This document shows, piece by piece, positions 13,186-24,804 of a DNA stretch of 64,000 nucleotides; the first letter of the stretch is position 1, and each line of letters opens with the position of its first letter. The DNA is from Kofleriaceae bacterium (GTDB lineage: Bacteria > Myxococcota_A > Polyangia > Haliangiales > Haliangiaceae). The DNA lies in assembly GCA_018057825.1 (NCBI GenBank), contig JAGPCY010000026.1:1-64000 (forward strand). The letters are read 5' to 3'. Below the pieces are notes generated by a model. It did not search any database and was not told where the DNA came from. It saw only the letters and a program-made list of their open reading frames with translations. The translations under genes and the position numbers were made by a program.

Positions 13186-15258
13186 ATGCGGCGCGCGTTC
13201 GTCCTCGGCGTCTCGTTCCTGGCTTGTACCCCTCCCCCGGCGGCCCCGAGCCCCGGGCCGACGCCGGGCCCGCGCGGCCCGGTCACCGTGCGGCCCCTGG
13301 CCTTCGCCGACGACGCCAAGCGCGGCGACGCGGCGCTCATCCTGGGCACCGACTCGCGCGGCGGCTCGACCGCGGTGCCGCTGGTGACCGGCGCCGGCCA
13401 GGTCACCGTCGACTCGCTGTACGTCATCACCGGCGGCGCCACCGCGACCGGCGGCGTCGGGCCGGTCGAGCTCACCGCGGCGACCTCGACGTCGGGCCAG
13501 GTCAAGGTCGGCATCTTCGAAGATCTGTCGGGCGGCCTGGGCCCGAGCTGGCGCGCCGGGGTGTGGACCGCGTCCTTGGTCACCGCCGACGTCCTCGGCA
13601 AGGATCTGACCGATCTCACCTTCACCGCGTCGGCCTCGGGCCGAGTCGACGGCGCGTCGGCGTCGGGGCTCATGACCGCCGGCTACCTCGCGGCCTTGCT
13701 CGGCCACCCGGTCGCGGCCGACGCGACCATGACCGGCACGATCAACCCCGACGGCACGATCGGTCCGGTCGCCGGGATCCCGCAGAAGTTCGAGGCCGCG
13801 ATCGCCGCCGGCAAGAAGCGGCTCGGCTACCCGCTCGGGTTGCGCCAGGCGATCGACGCCAACTCCGGGCAGGAGGTCGATCTGGTCGAGCTGGCCGCCG
13901 CCCGCGGCGCGGTGGCAGTCGAGGTCGCCGACGTGTTCGCCGCGGTCGAGCTCCTGACCGGCAAGACCTTGCCCCGACCGGTGCCGGTCGAGGTCGAGGC
14001 GATGGCGCCGCCACCGTCGGTGCTGGCCGCCCTCGATCGCCAGTACGAGCACTGGCACGCGCTGATCGTGCCGACCTGGCCTCAGGTCCTGACGCTGGCG
14101 TCGTCGGCGGCCGCGCCCGGGGTGATCAGCGGGTTCGCGCGCCAGGCCATCGCCGACTACGAGCTGGCCGAGCGCCTGCGCGCCGAGGGCAACGGCGCCG
14201 CGGCGCTGCGGCTCCTCAACCGGGCCTGGTTCGCGGCCGCCACCGCGACCTCGAGCGCGGAGATCTTGGCGCTCGCGGTGGCCCCCGACCTCGACGGCGC
14301 GCTGGCCCGACTGACCCAGGCCGAGGAGCTCGCCACCTCGACCGATCAGGCCCTGGCCGCGCTCGGCGAGCAGAAGCCTGACACGATGGGGGGCCACCTC
14401 CAGCTCATGAGCGCGTTCCGCCTGGCGATCACCGGCTGGGCCTTCCGCTCGATGGCCAGCACCGAGCACCTCCCCAAGGCGCGGGCCGCGATCACGGCCC
14501 TGGCGGCGCTGCCCGCCGCCGAGCGCAAGCTCGCGAGCGCCGCCCACCGCGCCGCGCCCGACGTCGTGACCGCGGTCGGCGCCGTCGCCCGCGCCGTGGT
14601 CGGCCTGGGCCGCGCGGCGTCGACGCTCGAGGTCGAGGCCGCGACCACCCTCGACTACCGCTGTTCGCTCCCCAACGTCCGCCGCCTCGCGACCTCGTTC
14701 CGCGCCGCCGCGGCCTCGAACCTGGCCTACCTCGACGCGCTGTTCGTCGCCGAGCTCGCCAAGGCGCAGCGCATCCCGGTCGATCAAGCCAAGGTCATGT
14801 TCGCCGCGCGCGAACCCGGCTACCTGGTGGCGCTGATCGGCGCCAACGTCACGACCATGGACGGCCTGCCCGCGGCCCTGAAGACCGCGTGGGGCGAGGA
14901 CTCGATCGCCTGGGCCCTGTTCACGCTGACCGCCGGCGAGCTGTCGTTCGGCGAGACCTCGTCGCTCATCACCGAGTACTACTCGCTGCAGACCGAGCTC
15001 GGCCTCGACGGCCGCGTGGTCAGCGTCGCCCACCCCGCCGCGCTCGACAACATGCTGGCGTGGGCCGAGCGCCGCACCCGCGAGTACGCCCGCGCCGCCC
15101 AGGTCGCCACCGGCAGCGTCCCGGTCCAGACCCAGCTCTACTACCAGATCGCGGCGCAACAGCAGACCGGCGACCTCCCCGACAAGCTGTCCGCTCTGTC
15201 CACCTACTGGACCGCCATGCAGTTCGCCCAGACCGCCGTCATGCTCGCCCGCAACTGA
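13186..15258 (+). CDS. Lipoprotein with Lon-type (S16) serine protease domain
   Basis: 690 residues with a short lipoprotein signal (SFLAC, Cys14). Residues about 35-245 resemble the Lon proteolytic domain: [10 protein letters not shown] carries the candidate nucleophile Ser158, and [23 protein letters not shown] carries Lys201. Their 43-residue spacing equals Ser679-Lys722 in E. coli Lon. There is no AAA+ ATPase domain. The remaining about 440 residues are helical, Ala/Leu-rich and of unknown function. Predicted to sit on the periplasmic side of a membrane. Transcribed divergently from xerD. The ORF extends upstream, but this ATG gives the only sensible signal peptide. Confidence 0.65.
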   Translation: MRRAFVLGVSFLACTPPPAAPSPGPTPGPRGPVTVRPLAFADDAKRGDAALILGTDSRGGSTAVPLVTGAGQVTVDSLYVITGGATATGGVGPVELTAATSTSGQVKVGIFEDLSGGLGPSWRAGVWTASLVTADVLGKDLTDLTFTASASGRVDGASASGLMTAGYLAALLGHPVAADATMTGTINPDGTIGPVAGIPQKFEAAIAAGKKRLGYPLGLRQAIDANSGQEVDLVELAAARGAVAVEVADVFAAVELLTGKTLPRPVPVEVEAMAPPPSVLAALDRQYEHWHALIVPTWPQVLTLASSAAAPGVISGFARQAIADYELAERLRAEGNGAAALRLLNRAWFAAATATSSAEILALAVAPDLDGALARLTQAEELATSTDQALAALGEQKPDTMGGHLQLMSAFRLAITGWAFRSMASTEHLPKARAAITALAALPAAERKLASAAHRAAPDVVTAVGAVARAVVGLGRAASTLEVEAATTLDYRCSLPNVRRLATSFRAAAASNLAYLDALFVAELAKAQRIPVDQAKVMFAAREPGYLVALIGANVTTMDGLPAALKTAWGEDSIAWALFTLTAGELSFGETSSLITEYYSLQTELGLDGRVVSVAHPAALDNMLAWAERRTREYARAAQVATGSVPVQTQLYYQIAAQQQTGDLPDKLSALSTYWTAMQFAQTAVMLARN

Positions 15259-15270
15259 TCACTCGTTGCC

Positions 15271-15430
15271 CTCGGCCTCCACCTCCACCTCCACCTCCAC
15301 CTCCGCCTCCGCCTCGTCCTCGGTCTCGCCCTCGGTCTCGGCCTCGGTCTCGGTCTCGCCCTCGGTCTCGCCCTCGGTCTCAGTCTCGGTCTCGGTCTCA
15401 GCCTCGGTTTCGGTCTCGGCCTCGGTATCC
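15271..15430. repeat. Intergenic hexanucleotide tract (CTCGGT/CTCGGC form)
   Basis: The same 6-bp repeat as elsewhere but pyrimidine-rich on the + strand, beginning 12 bases after the stop at 15258; the first part degenerates to CCTCCA units. Nothing gene-like was seen in the remainder of the gap up to the terminator. Confidence 0.92.
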
Positions 15431-15553
15431 GTCTCATGCCCACCACCCACCTGCGCTGAAGCAGACAGCGGCTGAACCTCCACCCACACGCACTACCACC
15501 ACCGGTGACACCGACGACGACCCTCCCGCGATCCGGACGTTATGGGAGGGGGG

Positions 15554-15601
15554 CCCCGTCCGCTCCGCGGACGGGGGGAGGGTTTTTTCGAAAAACCCTC
15601 C
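15554..15601. terminator. Double hairpin terminator between converging genes
   Basis: First hairpin: 10-bp perfect stem CCCCGTCCGC (15554-15563) with GCGGACGGGG (15567-15576), 3-base loop. Second: GGAGGGTTTTT (15577-15587) with AAAAACCCTCC (15591-15601). The run of T after the first stem on the + strand, and after the second stem read from the minus strand, suits bidirectional rho-independent termination. Confidence 0.8.
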
Positions 15602-15614
15602 AGATCAATTCAGA

Positions 15615-17189
15615 TCAGATCGTATCGCAGAACTCGATCCGCCTCGGCACCTTGTACGGGGCGAGGTTGCGCGCGCAGTGATCGATGATCTCCTCGGCCT
15701 GGCAGCGCGACTTGGGCACGACCCGAGCGATCACCATCGCGCCGACCAACGGATCCTCGATGACCAGCGCCTGGGCCTGCTTGACCTTGGGGAACGACTC
15801 GAGGCAGCCCTCGACCTCGCCGAGCGCCACCCGCTTGCCCTCGACCTTGACCACGTCGTCCTCACGGCCGGTCAGGAACAGGCGGCCGGTCTTGTCGAGC
15901 TTGCCGCGATCGCCTGTGCGGAACCAGCCCTGCTTGTCGACCGCGCCGATGCCGGGGCTGGCCAGGGCCTTGCCGACCTCGTGGTCGTAGGGGCCGAGCG
16001 CGTGGGGCGACAGCGCCTTCGATCGGACCCAGACCAGGCCTTCCTTGCCCGTCACCGGCTTGCCGTCGGCGCCGGAGATGCGGACGTCGACGCCGGCGAG
16101 CACCTTGCCGACCGAGGTCGGGGACTTGCCGGTGGCGTCGAGGGCGATGGTCGACGCCTCGGTCGAGTGGTAGCAGGACAGGAGCCGCGTGCCGTACTTG
16201 GTCGCGAACTCCTCGGCGATCGCCGGGTCGAGCTTCGAGCCGGCCGCGAGGTAGCGCGGCTTGTCGACCTCGAGCTTCTTGGCGGTCGGCTGGCGGTTGA
16301 GGTCGGCGTACATGTGCGGCGTCCCGGGCAGGACGTCGATCTTGTGCTCGCGGATGAGCTTGCCGATGCGCCGCGCCGACAGCTCCTCCTCGAGGAACAT
16401 GGTGGCGCCGAGCCGGAGGGTCGGCAGGAGGCCGAGGTCCCAGCCGTAGGCGTGAAACAGCGGCACCGCGACCAGGAGCCGGCTATTGGCGTCGAGGCCG
16501 AGGGCGGCGATCGCCTGATCGACCGCGGCCACGGTGTTCTTCTCGGTGCGTAGCACCGCCTTGGGATCGCCCAGGGAGTCGGAGGTGAACAGGATCGCCA
16601 GCGGATCGACGTCGAGGTCGAGCTGGTTGTGCTTGTAGACCGAGCAGGTCAGCAGCGTGCCCTGCAGGCGACGCCGCACCTCGGCCCCGGCCTCGGGGTT
16701 GGCGGCGATGCCGACCGCCGACGACGCGGCGCCGATCGCGCCACCGCCGGGCGCCGGAGGCACCGTCGTGCGAGCGCTGCGCGGGCGCGGCGCCGAGGCC
16801 GCTGGCTGGGTCGGGGGCGGCGGCGTGGTCTGCCCGCTGGCGTTGATCGAGCCCTCGGAGCCGCGCGGCCGCGTCACCAGCGCGCGCAGCGGCGCCGCGG
16901 TCAACATCAGCTCGAGCTCGCGAGCCCCGGTCGTGGGATCGATCGGCACGATGGCCGCGCCGAGCTTCGACAGCGCCAGCGCGAGCACGACGAAGTCGGG
17001 CACGTTGCCGAGCATGAGGCCGACCCAGGCGCCCTCGCGGATGCCCATGGCCTTGAACTCCTGGGCGCGCCGATCGACACGCTCGAGGAGGCCGCGCCAC
17101 GACAGGTAGTTGTCGCGGTAGACCAGGGCCTTCTTCTGGCTCCCTTGGGCTTTGGCAGCTTTGCTGAGCCAGTCGTAGAGGAGGGGCAT
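15615..17189 (-). CDS. Adenylate-forming (AMP-binding) acyl-CoA synthetase-like protein, C-terminally truncated
   Basis: 524 residues. ANL-superfamily fold: N-terminal region (YRDNYLSWRGLLERVDRRA), a P-loop position reading TSDSLGDPKAV in place of the usual TSGTTGxPKG, the A5 equivalent CYHSTEAST, A7 GWFRTGDRG and A8 GREDDVVKVEGKRVALGEVE. The chain stops at YKVPRRIEFCDTI, just before the A10 motif whose lysine catalyses adenylation; no A10-like sequence exists in another frame before the terminator. A Pro/Ala-rich insertion lies near residues 115-160. It may be inactive, specialised or use a pre-formed adenylate. Substrate unknown. Confidence 0.75.
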   Translation of the reverse strand: MPLLYDWLSKAAKAQGSQKKALVYRDNYLSWRGLLERVDRRAQEFKAMGIREGAWVGLMLGNVPDFVVLALALSKLGAAIVPIDPTTGARELELMLTAAPLRALVTRPRGSEGSINASGQTTPPPPTQPAASAPRPRSARTTVPPAPGGGAIGAASSAVGIAANPEAGAEVRRRLQGTLLTCSVYKHNQLDLDVDPLAILFTSDSLGDPKAVLRTEKNTVAAVDQAIAALGLDANSRLLVAVPLFHAYGWDLGLLPTLRLGATMFLEEELSARRIGKLIREHKIDVLPGTPHMYADLNRQPTAKKLEVDKPRYLAAGSKLDPAIAEEFATKYGTRLLSCYHSTEASTIALDATGKSPTSVGKVLAGVDVRISGADGKPVTGKEGLVWVRSKALSPHALGPYDHEVGKALASPGIGAVDKQGWFRTGDRGKLDKTGRLFLTGREDDVVKVEGKRVALGEVEGCLESFPKVKQAQALVIEDPLVGAMVIARVVPKSRCQAEEIIDHCARNLAPYKVPRRIEFCDTI

Positions 17190-17310
17190 GGGCGGTTGGC
17201 GCGCAGAGCGTGCCGCGCGGCACTGTAGCAGCGGGCCCCGGGGACCTCAAGGGCACCACCGCCAATCCGCCTATTGATCGTCGCGCGTGGTTGGCCATAC
17301 TGGCCAGCCC

Positions 17311-18201
17311 ATGGACGAGCCCGATCCCGGCCCGGAGCTGCGCGCCGACCTCGACGGCCTGCGCCGCCGCCTCGACGACCAGGGCATCCTCCTGCGCAAG
17401 ACCCAACAGGCGCTGACCGAGCTCGCCGAGTCGACCGGGCGCCTGGCCACCGCGCAGCGCCGACGCGATCGCCTGACCAGCGTCAACTCCTTCGTCGCCT
17501 ACCTCCTGTTCACCGCGATCCTGGGCGGGGCCATGCTGGTGCTTTACCGCTCGCGGGCCGGCGAGCTCGTGCGCGATCGCGACAGCGCGGTGGCCGAGCG
17601 CGACCTCGCGCGGGCGCGCGCCAAGGCCCAGGGCGATGAGCTCGCAGCCAAGAGCGCCGCGGCGACCCGGGCCTTCGAGCACTACCAGCTCCTGGTCACC
17701 GGCAAGCGCACCGAGGCGGTGACCCGCTTCGGCGAGCTCGATCAGTCGCTCCTGACGCCGACCGAGCGCGCGGTCTTCGAGCAGGGCCAGAAGCAGGCGC
17801 GGGCCGAGATCATCGACGCCGGCTACCTGACCGGCCTCGACGCCGCGCGGGCCGGCGACCACGCCAAGGCGATCGCCGAGCTGCGCCGGGCCCTGGCCTA
17901 CGAGGACGTCGGGCCGCGCGCCGCGCAGATGCGCTACTTCCTCGGCGTGGCCCTGGTCAAGACCGGCGCCGCCAAGGACGCCCGCCGCGAGCTCGAGCTG
18001 GCGCTGGCCGGCCGGGTCGAGCAGAGCGGCGCCGCCGACGCCCGCTACTACCTGGCGCAGGCCGCCGAGGCCTCCGGCGACCTCGAGGCGGCCCGCCACG
18101 AGTACGACAAGTTCGCGAGCGCGGCGCCGCAGCACCCGCTGGCCGCTGCTGCGCGACGGAAGGCCATGGCCCTGGCGCGCCAGGCCAAGCCGACGAACTG
18201 A
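17311..18201 (+). CDS. Membrane-anchored TPR-like protein with coiled coil
   Basis: 296 residues from the ATG at 17311. A charged N-terminal helical region of about 55 residues (likely coiled coil) is followed by one transmembrane helix at about 57-78 (FVAYLLFTAILGGAMLVLYRS), another charged helical stretch, and TPR-like repeats to the C-terminus (RYFLGVALVKTGAAKDARREL; ARYYLAQAAEASGDLEAARHEY). Probably a scaffold exposed beyond the inner membrane. No specific family recognised. Divergent from the synthetase-like gene, with 121 bases between starts. Confidence 0.7.
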   Translation: MDEPDPGPELRADLDGLRRRLDDQGILLRKTQQALTELAESTGRLATAQRRRDRLTSVNSFVAYLLFTAILGGAMLVLYRSRAGELVRDRDSAVAERDLARARAKAQGDELAAKSAAATRAFEHYQLLVTGKRTEAVTRFGELDQSLLTPTERAVFEQGQKQARAEIIDAGYLTGLDAARAGDHAKAIAELRRALAYEDVGPRAAQMRYFLGVALVKTGAAKDARRELELALAGRVEQSGAADARYYLAQAAEASGDLEAARHEYDKFASAAPQHPLAAAARRKAMALARQAKPTN

Positions 18202-18202
18202 G

Positions 18203-18384
18203 GACCGAGGCGGAGGCCGAGACGGAGACCGAGACGGAGACCGAGACCGAGACCGAGACGGAGACCGAGGCCGAGGCCGAGACCGAGACCGAGACCGAGA
18301 CCGAGGCCGAGACCGAGACCGAGACCGAGGCCGAGGCCGAGGCCGAGACCGAGACCGAGGCCGAGACCGAGACCGAGGTCGAGG
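18203..18384. repeat. Intergenic hexanucleotide tract between converging genes
   Basis: About 30 imperfect copies of CCGAGA/CCGAGG/CGGAGA, purine-rich on the + strand, fill the gap between the + strand stop at 18201 and the minus-strand stop at 18388-18390. Confidence 0.95.
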
Positions 18385-18387
18385 GCC

Positions 18388-18588
18388 CTAGTGGTGACCG
18401 GGGCCGTGGGGATGGCTGTGGCACATCCGCTTGTGGTGCTTGCCGCCGCGGTGGTGGCAGTGCTCGTGGCGATGGCTCGCCGGGTGCCCGACCTGCTGAT
18501 GATGGACCGGGCGGGTGCGGGTCCGCACGACACAGGCCGACGACAGCGTCGCCAGCGCGAGGACGAGGAGAGCAGCGGTGAAGCGCAT
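18388..18588 (-). CDS. Small His-rich lipoprotein
   Basis: 66 residues. Signal peptide with lipobox LSSAC, Cys19. The mature part is basic and holds about a dozen histidines plus two cysteines (HHQQVGHPASHRHEHCHH; CHSHPHGPGHH), which suggests binding of Ni, Zn or Cu in the periplasm. It follows the alpha/beta hydrolase gene by about 50 bases on the same strand. Function inferred from composition only. Confidence 0.6.
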   Translation of the reverse strand: MRFTAALLVLALATLSSACVVRTRTRPVHHQQVGHPASHRHEHCHHRGGKHHKRMCHSHPHGPGHH

Positions 18589-18639
18589 GTCCCGATCGTC
18601 GCACCAGGCGACGGTGCGGTCGCAACAATCCGGCGGCGA

Positions 18640-19556
18640 TCAGGCCCGAGCGGCGTTGGCGTCGATCGCGTCGCCGAGCTCGTCCCATGAGCCGGGCGGC
18701 AGGTGATGGCCCATCCCGTCGATCACGTGGAGCCGCGCGCCGGCGATGGCCCGGGCGGTGGCGCGTCCGGCGGCCGCCGGGATCAACGGATCGTGGCTGC
18801 CGTGCAGGACCAGGGTCGGCACCTTGACCGCGGCCAGGCGCGCAGTGCGATCGCCCGAGGCCCCGATGGCGGCGAAGTGGCGACAGAACCCGCGCGGCGA
18901 CGGGCCGCGCTCGAACGCGACGCGGGCGTTGGTGCGCAGCGCCTCGGAGTCGGCCGGGAAGCGCGGCCCACCCAGCGCGGTGAACAGCCGCACCGCGTGC
19001 TCCCCGGCCTCGTCGGCGGTGCGCGGCGGCTTGCCGAGGAGCGCGCGCATCGCCGCCGGCTTGGCCATGACCGCGTAGCGGCGGGCGCCGGTGGTGGACA
19101 TGATCGAGGTCAGCGAGGCCAGGCGGTGGCCGTGCTCGAAGCCGAGGTGCTGGGCGATCATCCCGCCCATCGACACGCCGACGACGTGGACCCGATCCCA
19201 GCCCAGGTGATCGCACAGGCCGATCACGTCGCCGGCCATCGCCGACAGCGTGTACGGCGCCGGCACCGACAGCCCCAAGAGCGCGCGGGCCATGACCCGC
19301 CCCGGCCGCGGCACCGGCAGGTCGTCGAGGCGACTCGACTCGCCGAGGTCGCGGTGATCGAAGCGGACCACCGCGAAGCCGCGATCGGCCAGCCGCGCAC
19401 ACAGGCGATCATCCCAGAACACCCGCTGCGCGCCGATGCCCATGATCAGCACCAGGCGCCGCGGCCCGCCGTCGAAGACGTCGTAGGCCAGCTCGAGGTC
19501 GCGCGCGCCGTGGGTGCCGACCCGGGCCCGGCCGGTGCGATGGGAGGCAGTGGCCA

Positions 19557-19557
<1 letters not shown>
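18640..19557 (-). CDS. Alpha/beta hydrolase
   Basis: 305 residues. The canonical fold is visible: oxyanion region near VLIMGIGAQRVFWDD, nucleophile elbow GVSMGGM, acid loop HGSHDPLIPA and the late histidine GMGHH, giving a Ser-Asp-His triad. It resembles the haloalkane dehalogenase/3-oxoadipate enol-lactonase-like branch, but no substrate can be assigned. Its ATG shares one base with the stop of the kinase gene (TGATG), so the two are translationally coupled. Confidence 0.88.
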
Positions 19558-21488
<1,931 letters not shown>

Positions 21489-21531
21489 GACGGGTCGAGC
21501 CTACCACGGCGCCGGCGCGGCGCCGGCAGGA

Positions 21532-23436
21532 TCAGCGCGCGGCCGCCGCTTCCTCTTCCTCGGCCAGCTCGACCGCCCGGATCATCGCCGAGCAGACGTG
21601 CTGGACGTAGTCGATCCGCACCACGCGATCGACCGGGTTGCCCATCACGCCGCCGAAGCCGCGGGCGTTCTGGACCACGGCGAAGTCGTTGTGCGGACCG
21701 ATCTGTTGCCGCAGCAGATAGCCCAGGGTCTCGAGGATGTCCTGGCGCTGGCGCCGGCTCGGGCGACCGGCGTACTTGCCGAGCAGGTAGGTCGAGATCC
21801 GGGCCTCGGTGTGCGAGCCCGCCGGCGTGTTCTGCGGCATCACGAACGGCGTCAGGTTGTGCGAGCCGACCAGGTCAGCCTGATCGGGGTAGTCGCCGGG
21901 CCGGGCCTGGGTGTCGCCCCAGAAGCGCGTCAGCCCGTCGCAGAACGAGCGGTACGACGCCTTCTGGCGGTACGGCGCCAGGGCCTCGGCGGCGATGCAG
22001 GTCCAGTGCTCCTCGCCGTAGATGAACCCGCCGATGAAGAAGTCGTACCAGCCGACCAGCCAGTCGAGGGCGCGCTCGGCGGCCGCGCCGTAGCGGGCCT
22101 CGCCGGTGATCGCGTGCATTCGGGCCAGGGCCAGGGCGGCCTCGCCCGAGAAGTACAGGAGCATGGCCTTGTCGTCGGCGACGCCGCTCTTCACGTCGTA
22201 CAGGTGGCGGAACGACCCGTCAGATCGCTGCATCCACAAGATCCACTCGGCCAGCTCGGTGGCCAGCGGCAAGAAGCGCGCATCGTCGGTCGCGCGCTGG
22301 TACTCGACCAGCGCGACCAGGCCGAGCGAGGTCGAGCCGAGGTTGGCGATCCGCTCGTTGCGATCGGCGACGCAGCTGAGCACCCGACCGTCGGGCAAGG
22401 TCCGCCGACAGCCGCTGGCCGACACCAGGGTGCCGAGGAGGCCCGCGGCCCGCTCGACCGGCTCGCGCAGCCACGGCGCCTTGGTGAAGCGGTAGACCTC
22501 GGCGAGGAAATACGTCGTGCCGGCGTGGCGCGGCAGGCTGTAGCCGCCCGACGTGCGACCGGTCGACATGTTCTGCTCGTAGACGTAGCGGCCGTCGGCG
22601 CCGAGGTGATTGACCAGGTAGCGCGCGCCGGCCAGGGCCCCGGCCCGCAGCGAGCCCGGCGTGACCGGTGGCCCCTCGGGCAGCCCGCGCGTGAGCTGGA
22701 GCGGCGGCACCACCGCGCCGGGCGCCTCGACGAAGGCGTCGGTGCGAAACCGGAAGTAGCGCCGGTCGAAGCCCTTCCACGCGTTGGGCGCCTGCTGAGC
22801 CCGAGCGGCCAGGAGCTGATCGGCGCGCTTGAAGTCGACGCCCATGCCGACCTCGGGCACCTCCTTCAAGAGCGGGGTCTTGGCCAAGAGTCCGTACTGG
22901 GCCATCTCGTCGGGCAGGAGCATCGGCTGGAGCACGCCGGAGGTCCCCGGCAGCTCGACGCCGACGCCGTCGATGCCGGGATGGAGCGCGACCAGGTTCA
23001 AGATCGCGTGGTCGCGCTCGATCGGTCCGCGGCCGATCACGACGTCGACCTTCCACCGCGCCGAGGCCTTCTGCTCCGGCGACAGCGAGCCGAACACCGG
23101 GTGGACCGCGGCGAGCTGGGCGGCGGCGAAGGTGGCCTGGGCGATCGTCGCCCCGTAGCCCTCGACCCGACCGGCCATGATGCCGCCGAACCACAACGTG
23201 CCGACCACCGGGCCGTCGTCGGGCAGCCGGCGGGCCAGCTCGGGGTGGGTCGGCATCGTCGGAGCCCCGGCCAGGCCGGCGCGCAGGGTCGCCATCACGT
23301 CGGCGCGGGCCTCGGGCGACAGGCGCGGCGGCGCCTCGATCCGCCAGTGCTGGTAGATGATCGCGGTGACCGTCAGGAACAGGAGCGTCGGCAGCGTGAA
23401 GGTCGCGACCAGCGCCGCGGCGCGGCGCCCGGTCAC
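21532..23436 (-). CDS. Membrane-anchored protein with predicted alpha/alpha-toroid domain
   Basis: 634 residues from a GTG at 23436 that overlaps the upstream stop by 4 bases. One N-terminal transmembrane helix (AAALVATFTLPTLLFLTVTAII), then an AMMECR/amidase-like unassigned region to about 230, then repeated helical hairpins rich in Trp, Tyr and His (GTTYFLAEVYRFTKAPWL; AMLLYFSGEAALALARM; ALDWLVGWYDFFIGGFIYGEE) that look like a six-hairpin glycosidase or terpenoid-cyclase-like toroid. A sugar- or lipid-modifying role is possible but no catalytic motif is recognised. Paired with the small membrane protein before it. Confidence 0.5.
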   Translation of the reverse strand: MTGRRAAALVATFTLPTLLFLTVTAIIYQHWRIEAPPRLSPEARADVMATLRAGLAGAPTMPTHPELARRLPDDGPVVGTLWFGGIMAGRVEGYGATIAQATFAAAQLAAVHPVFGSLSPEQKASARWKVDVVIGRGPIERDHAILNLVALHPGIDGVGVELPGTSGVLQPMLLPDEMAQYGLLAKTPLLKEVPEVGMGVDFKRADQLLAARAQQAPNAWKGFDRRYFRFRTDAFVEAPGAVVPPLQLTRGLPEGPPVTPGSLRAGALAGARYLVNHLGADGRYVYEQNMSTGRTSGGYSLPRHAGTTYFLAEVYRFTKAPWLREPVERAAGLLGTLVSASGCRRTLPDGRVLSCVADRNERIANLGSTSLGLVALVEYQRATDDARFLPLATELAEWILWMQRSDGSFRHLYDVKSGVADDKAMLLYFSGEAALALARMHAITGEARYGAAAERALDWLVGWYDFFIGGFIYGEEHWTCIAAEALAPYRQKASYRSFCDGLTRFWGDTQARPGDYPDQADLVGSHNLTPFVMPQNTPAGSHTEARISTYLLGKYAGRPSRRQRQDILETLGYLLRQQIGPHNDFAVVQNARGFGGVMGNPVDRVVRIDYVQHVCSAMIRAVELAEEEEAAAAR

Positions 23437-23882
23437 GCCGTCACCCGCGGCGTCAGCCCGAAGGCGCGGCGGCCGGCCCGGGTGAGCGCCCACTTGAGCT
23501 GGAGCGCCGGCAAGAAGGCCACCGCCTGGATCACGAAGGCCACCGCCAAGACCGCCCCCGACGACGCCGCCTTGCCGAAGGCGCCGTAGACCCCGCTCAG
23601 GTAGGCCGCCGTCGACAGGAGCAGGATGATGAACCCCACCGTCCACAGGAGCAGCGTCGTGCCCCCGGCCAGCGTCAGCCACCAGCCCCAGCGTCGACCG
23701 AAGCTGGTGCCGATCGCCATCAGCGTCGTGCCGACCGGCAGGACGTAGAGCACCGCCTGGGCCCAGCCGTGGCGGTTGCGCAAGGTCGTGAGGAGGAGCG
23801 CGAGGTAGCCCGCGGTGAGGGCAAGGTCGATCGCGACGTAGATGAAGCGACGCGGATCGCGGTGCGGCGGGGCGGCGGCCAT
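23433..23882 (-). CDS. Small integral membrane protein
   Basis: 149 residues with about four hydrophobic helices ([74 protein letters not shown]). No family recognised. Coupled (GTGA overlap) to the toroid-domain gene, implying a joint function at the inner membrane. Divergent from ndk. Confidence 0.7.
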   Translation of the reverse strand: MAAAPPHRDPRRFIYVAIDLALTAGYLALLLTTLRNRHGWAQAVLYVLPVGTTLMAIGTSFGRRWGWWLTLAGGTTLLLWTVGFIILLLSTAAYLSGVYGAFGKAASSGAVLAVAFVIQAVAFLPALQLKWALTRAGRRAFGLTPRVTA

Positions 23883-23977
23883 GGCGCACTGTAACCGAGC
23901 CGGGCCCGGCTTGACGCTCCGAGGGCGGTCGACTAGTTTCCGCGCGCCGCGCGGTGCGGCCTTCCTCGGAGACTCCC

Positions 23978-24409
<432 letters not shown>

Positions 24410-24559
24410 GCCCTCGCCGGCTGGGCCCTCGCCGGCTGAGTCCTGGCTCGCTGGGCCTTCGCCCGCTGGGCCGACGGAATCGGCCCCGGCAGCTGACCGC
24501 GTCGACCGGGCGCACCCGGCGGCGCTAGGGATCCGTCCGAGCCGTGCCACACTGCGCCC

Positions 24560-24796
24560 ATGACGGACCACGCGTTGCGGGCGATGCTAGCGAAGGCGGT
24601 CGAGCAGCTCCGGCTCGCCACCGATCTCACCACCGACGAGACCATCGGCCTGGCCGCCCTCCCCGAGTCGCTGCGCACCCCCGACACCTGCTTCTCCCTC
24701 GGCGTCATCGAAGGCGCCGCCGCCGCGCTGCGCCTCACCCGCCGCGAGATGCTCGAGGAGCTCGACCTTCTGACCGCCCCCCGCCGCCCGGCGTGA
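24560..24796 (+). CDS. Small helical protein of unknown function
   Basis: 78 residues, mostly helical and amphipathic ([45 protein letters not shown]). No signal peptide or membrane segment. It converges on csb2 with only 8 bases between the two stop codons. No family recognised. Confidence 0.55.
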   Translation: MTDHALRAMLAKAVEQLRLATDLTTDETIGLAALPESLRTPDTCFSLGVIEGAAAALRLTRREMLEELDLLTAPRRPA

Positions 24797-24804
24797 GGTT
24801 TGGG

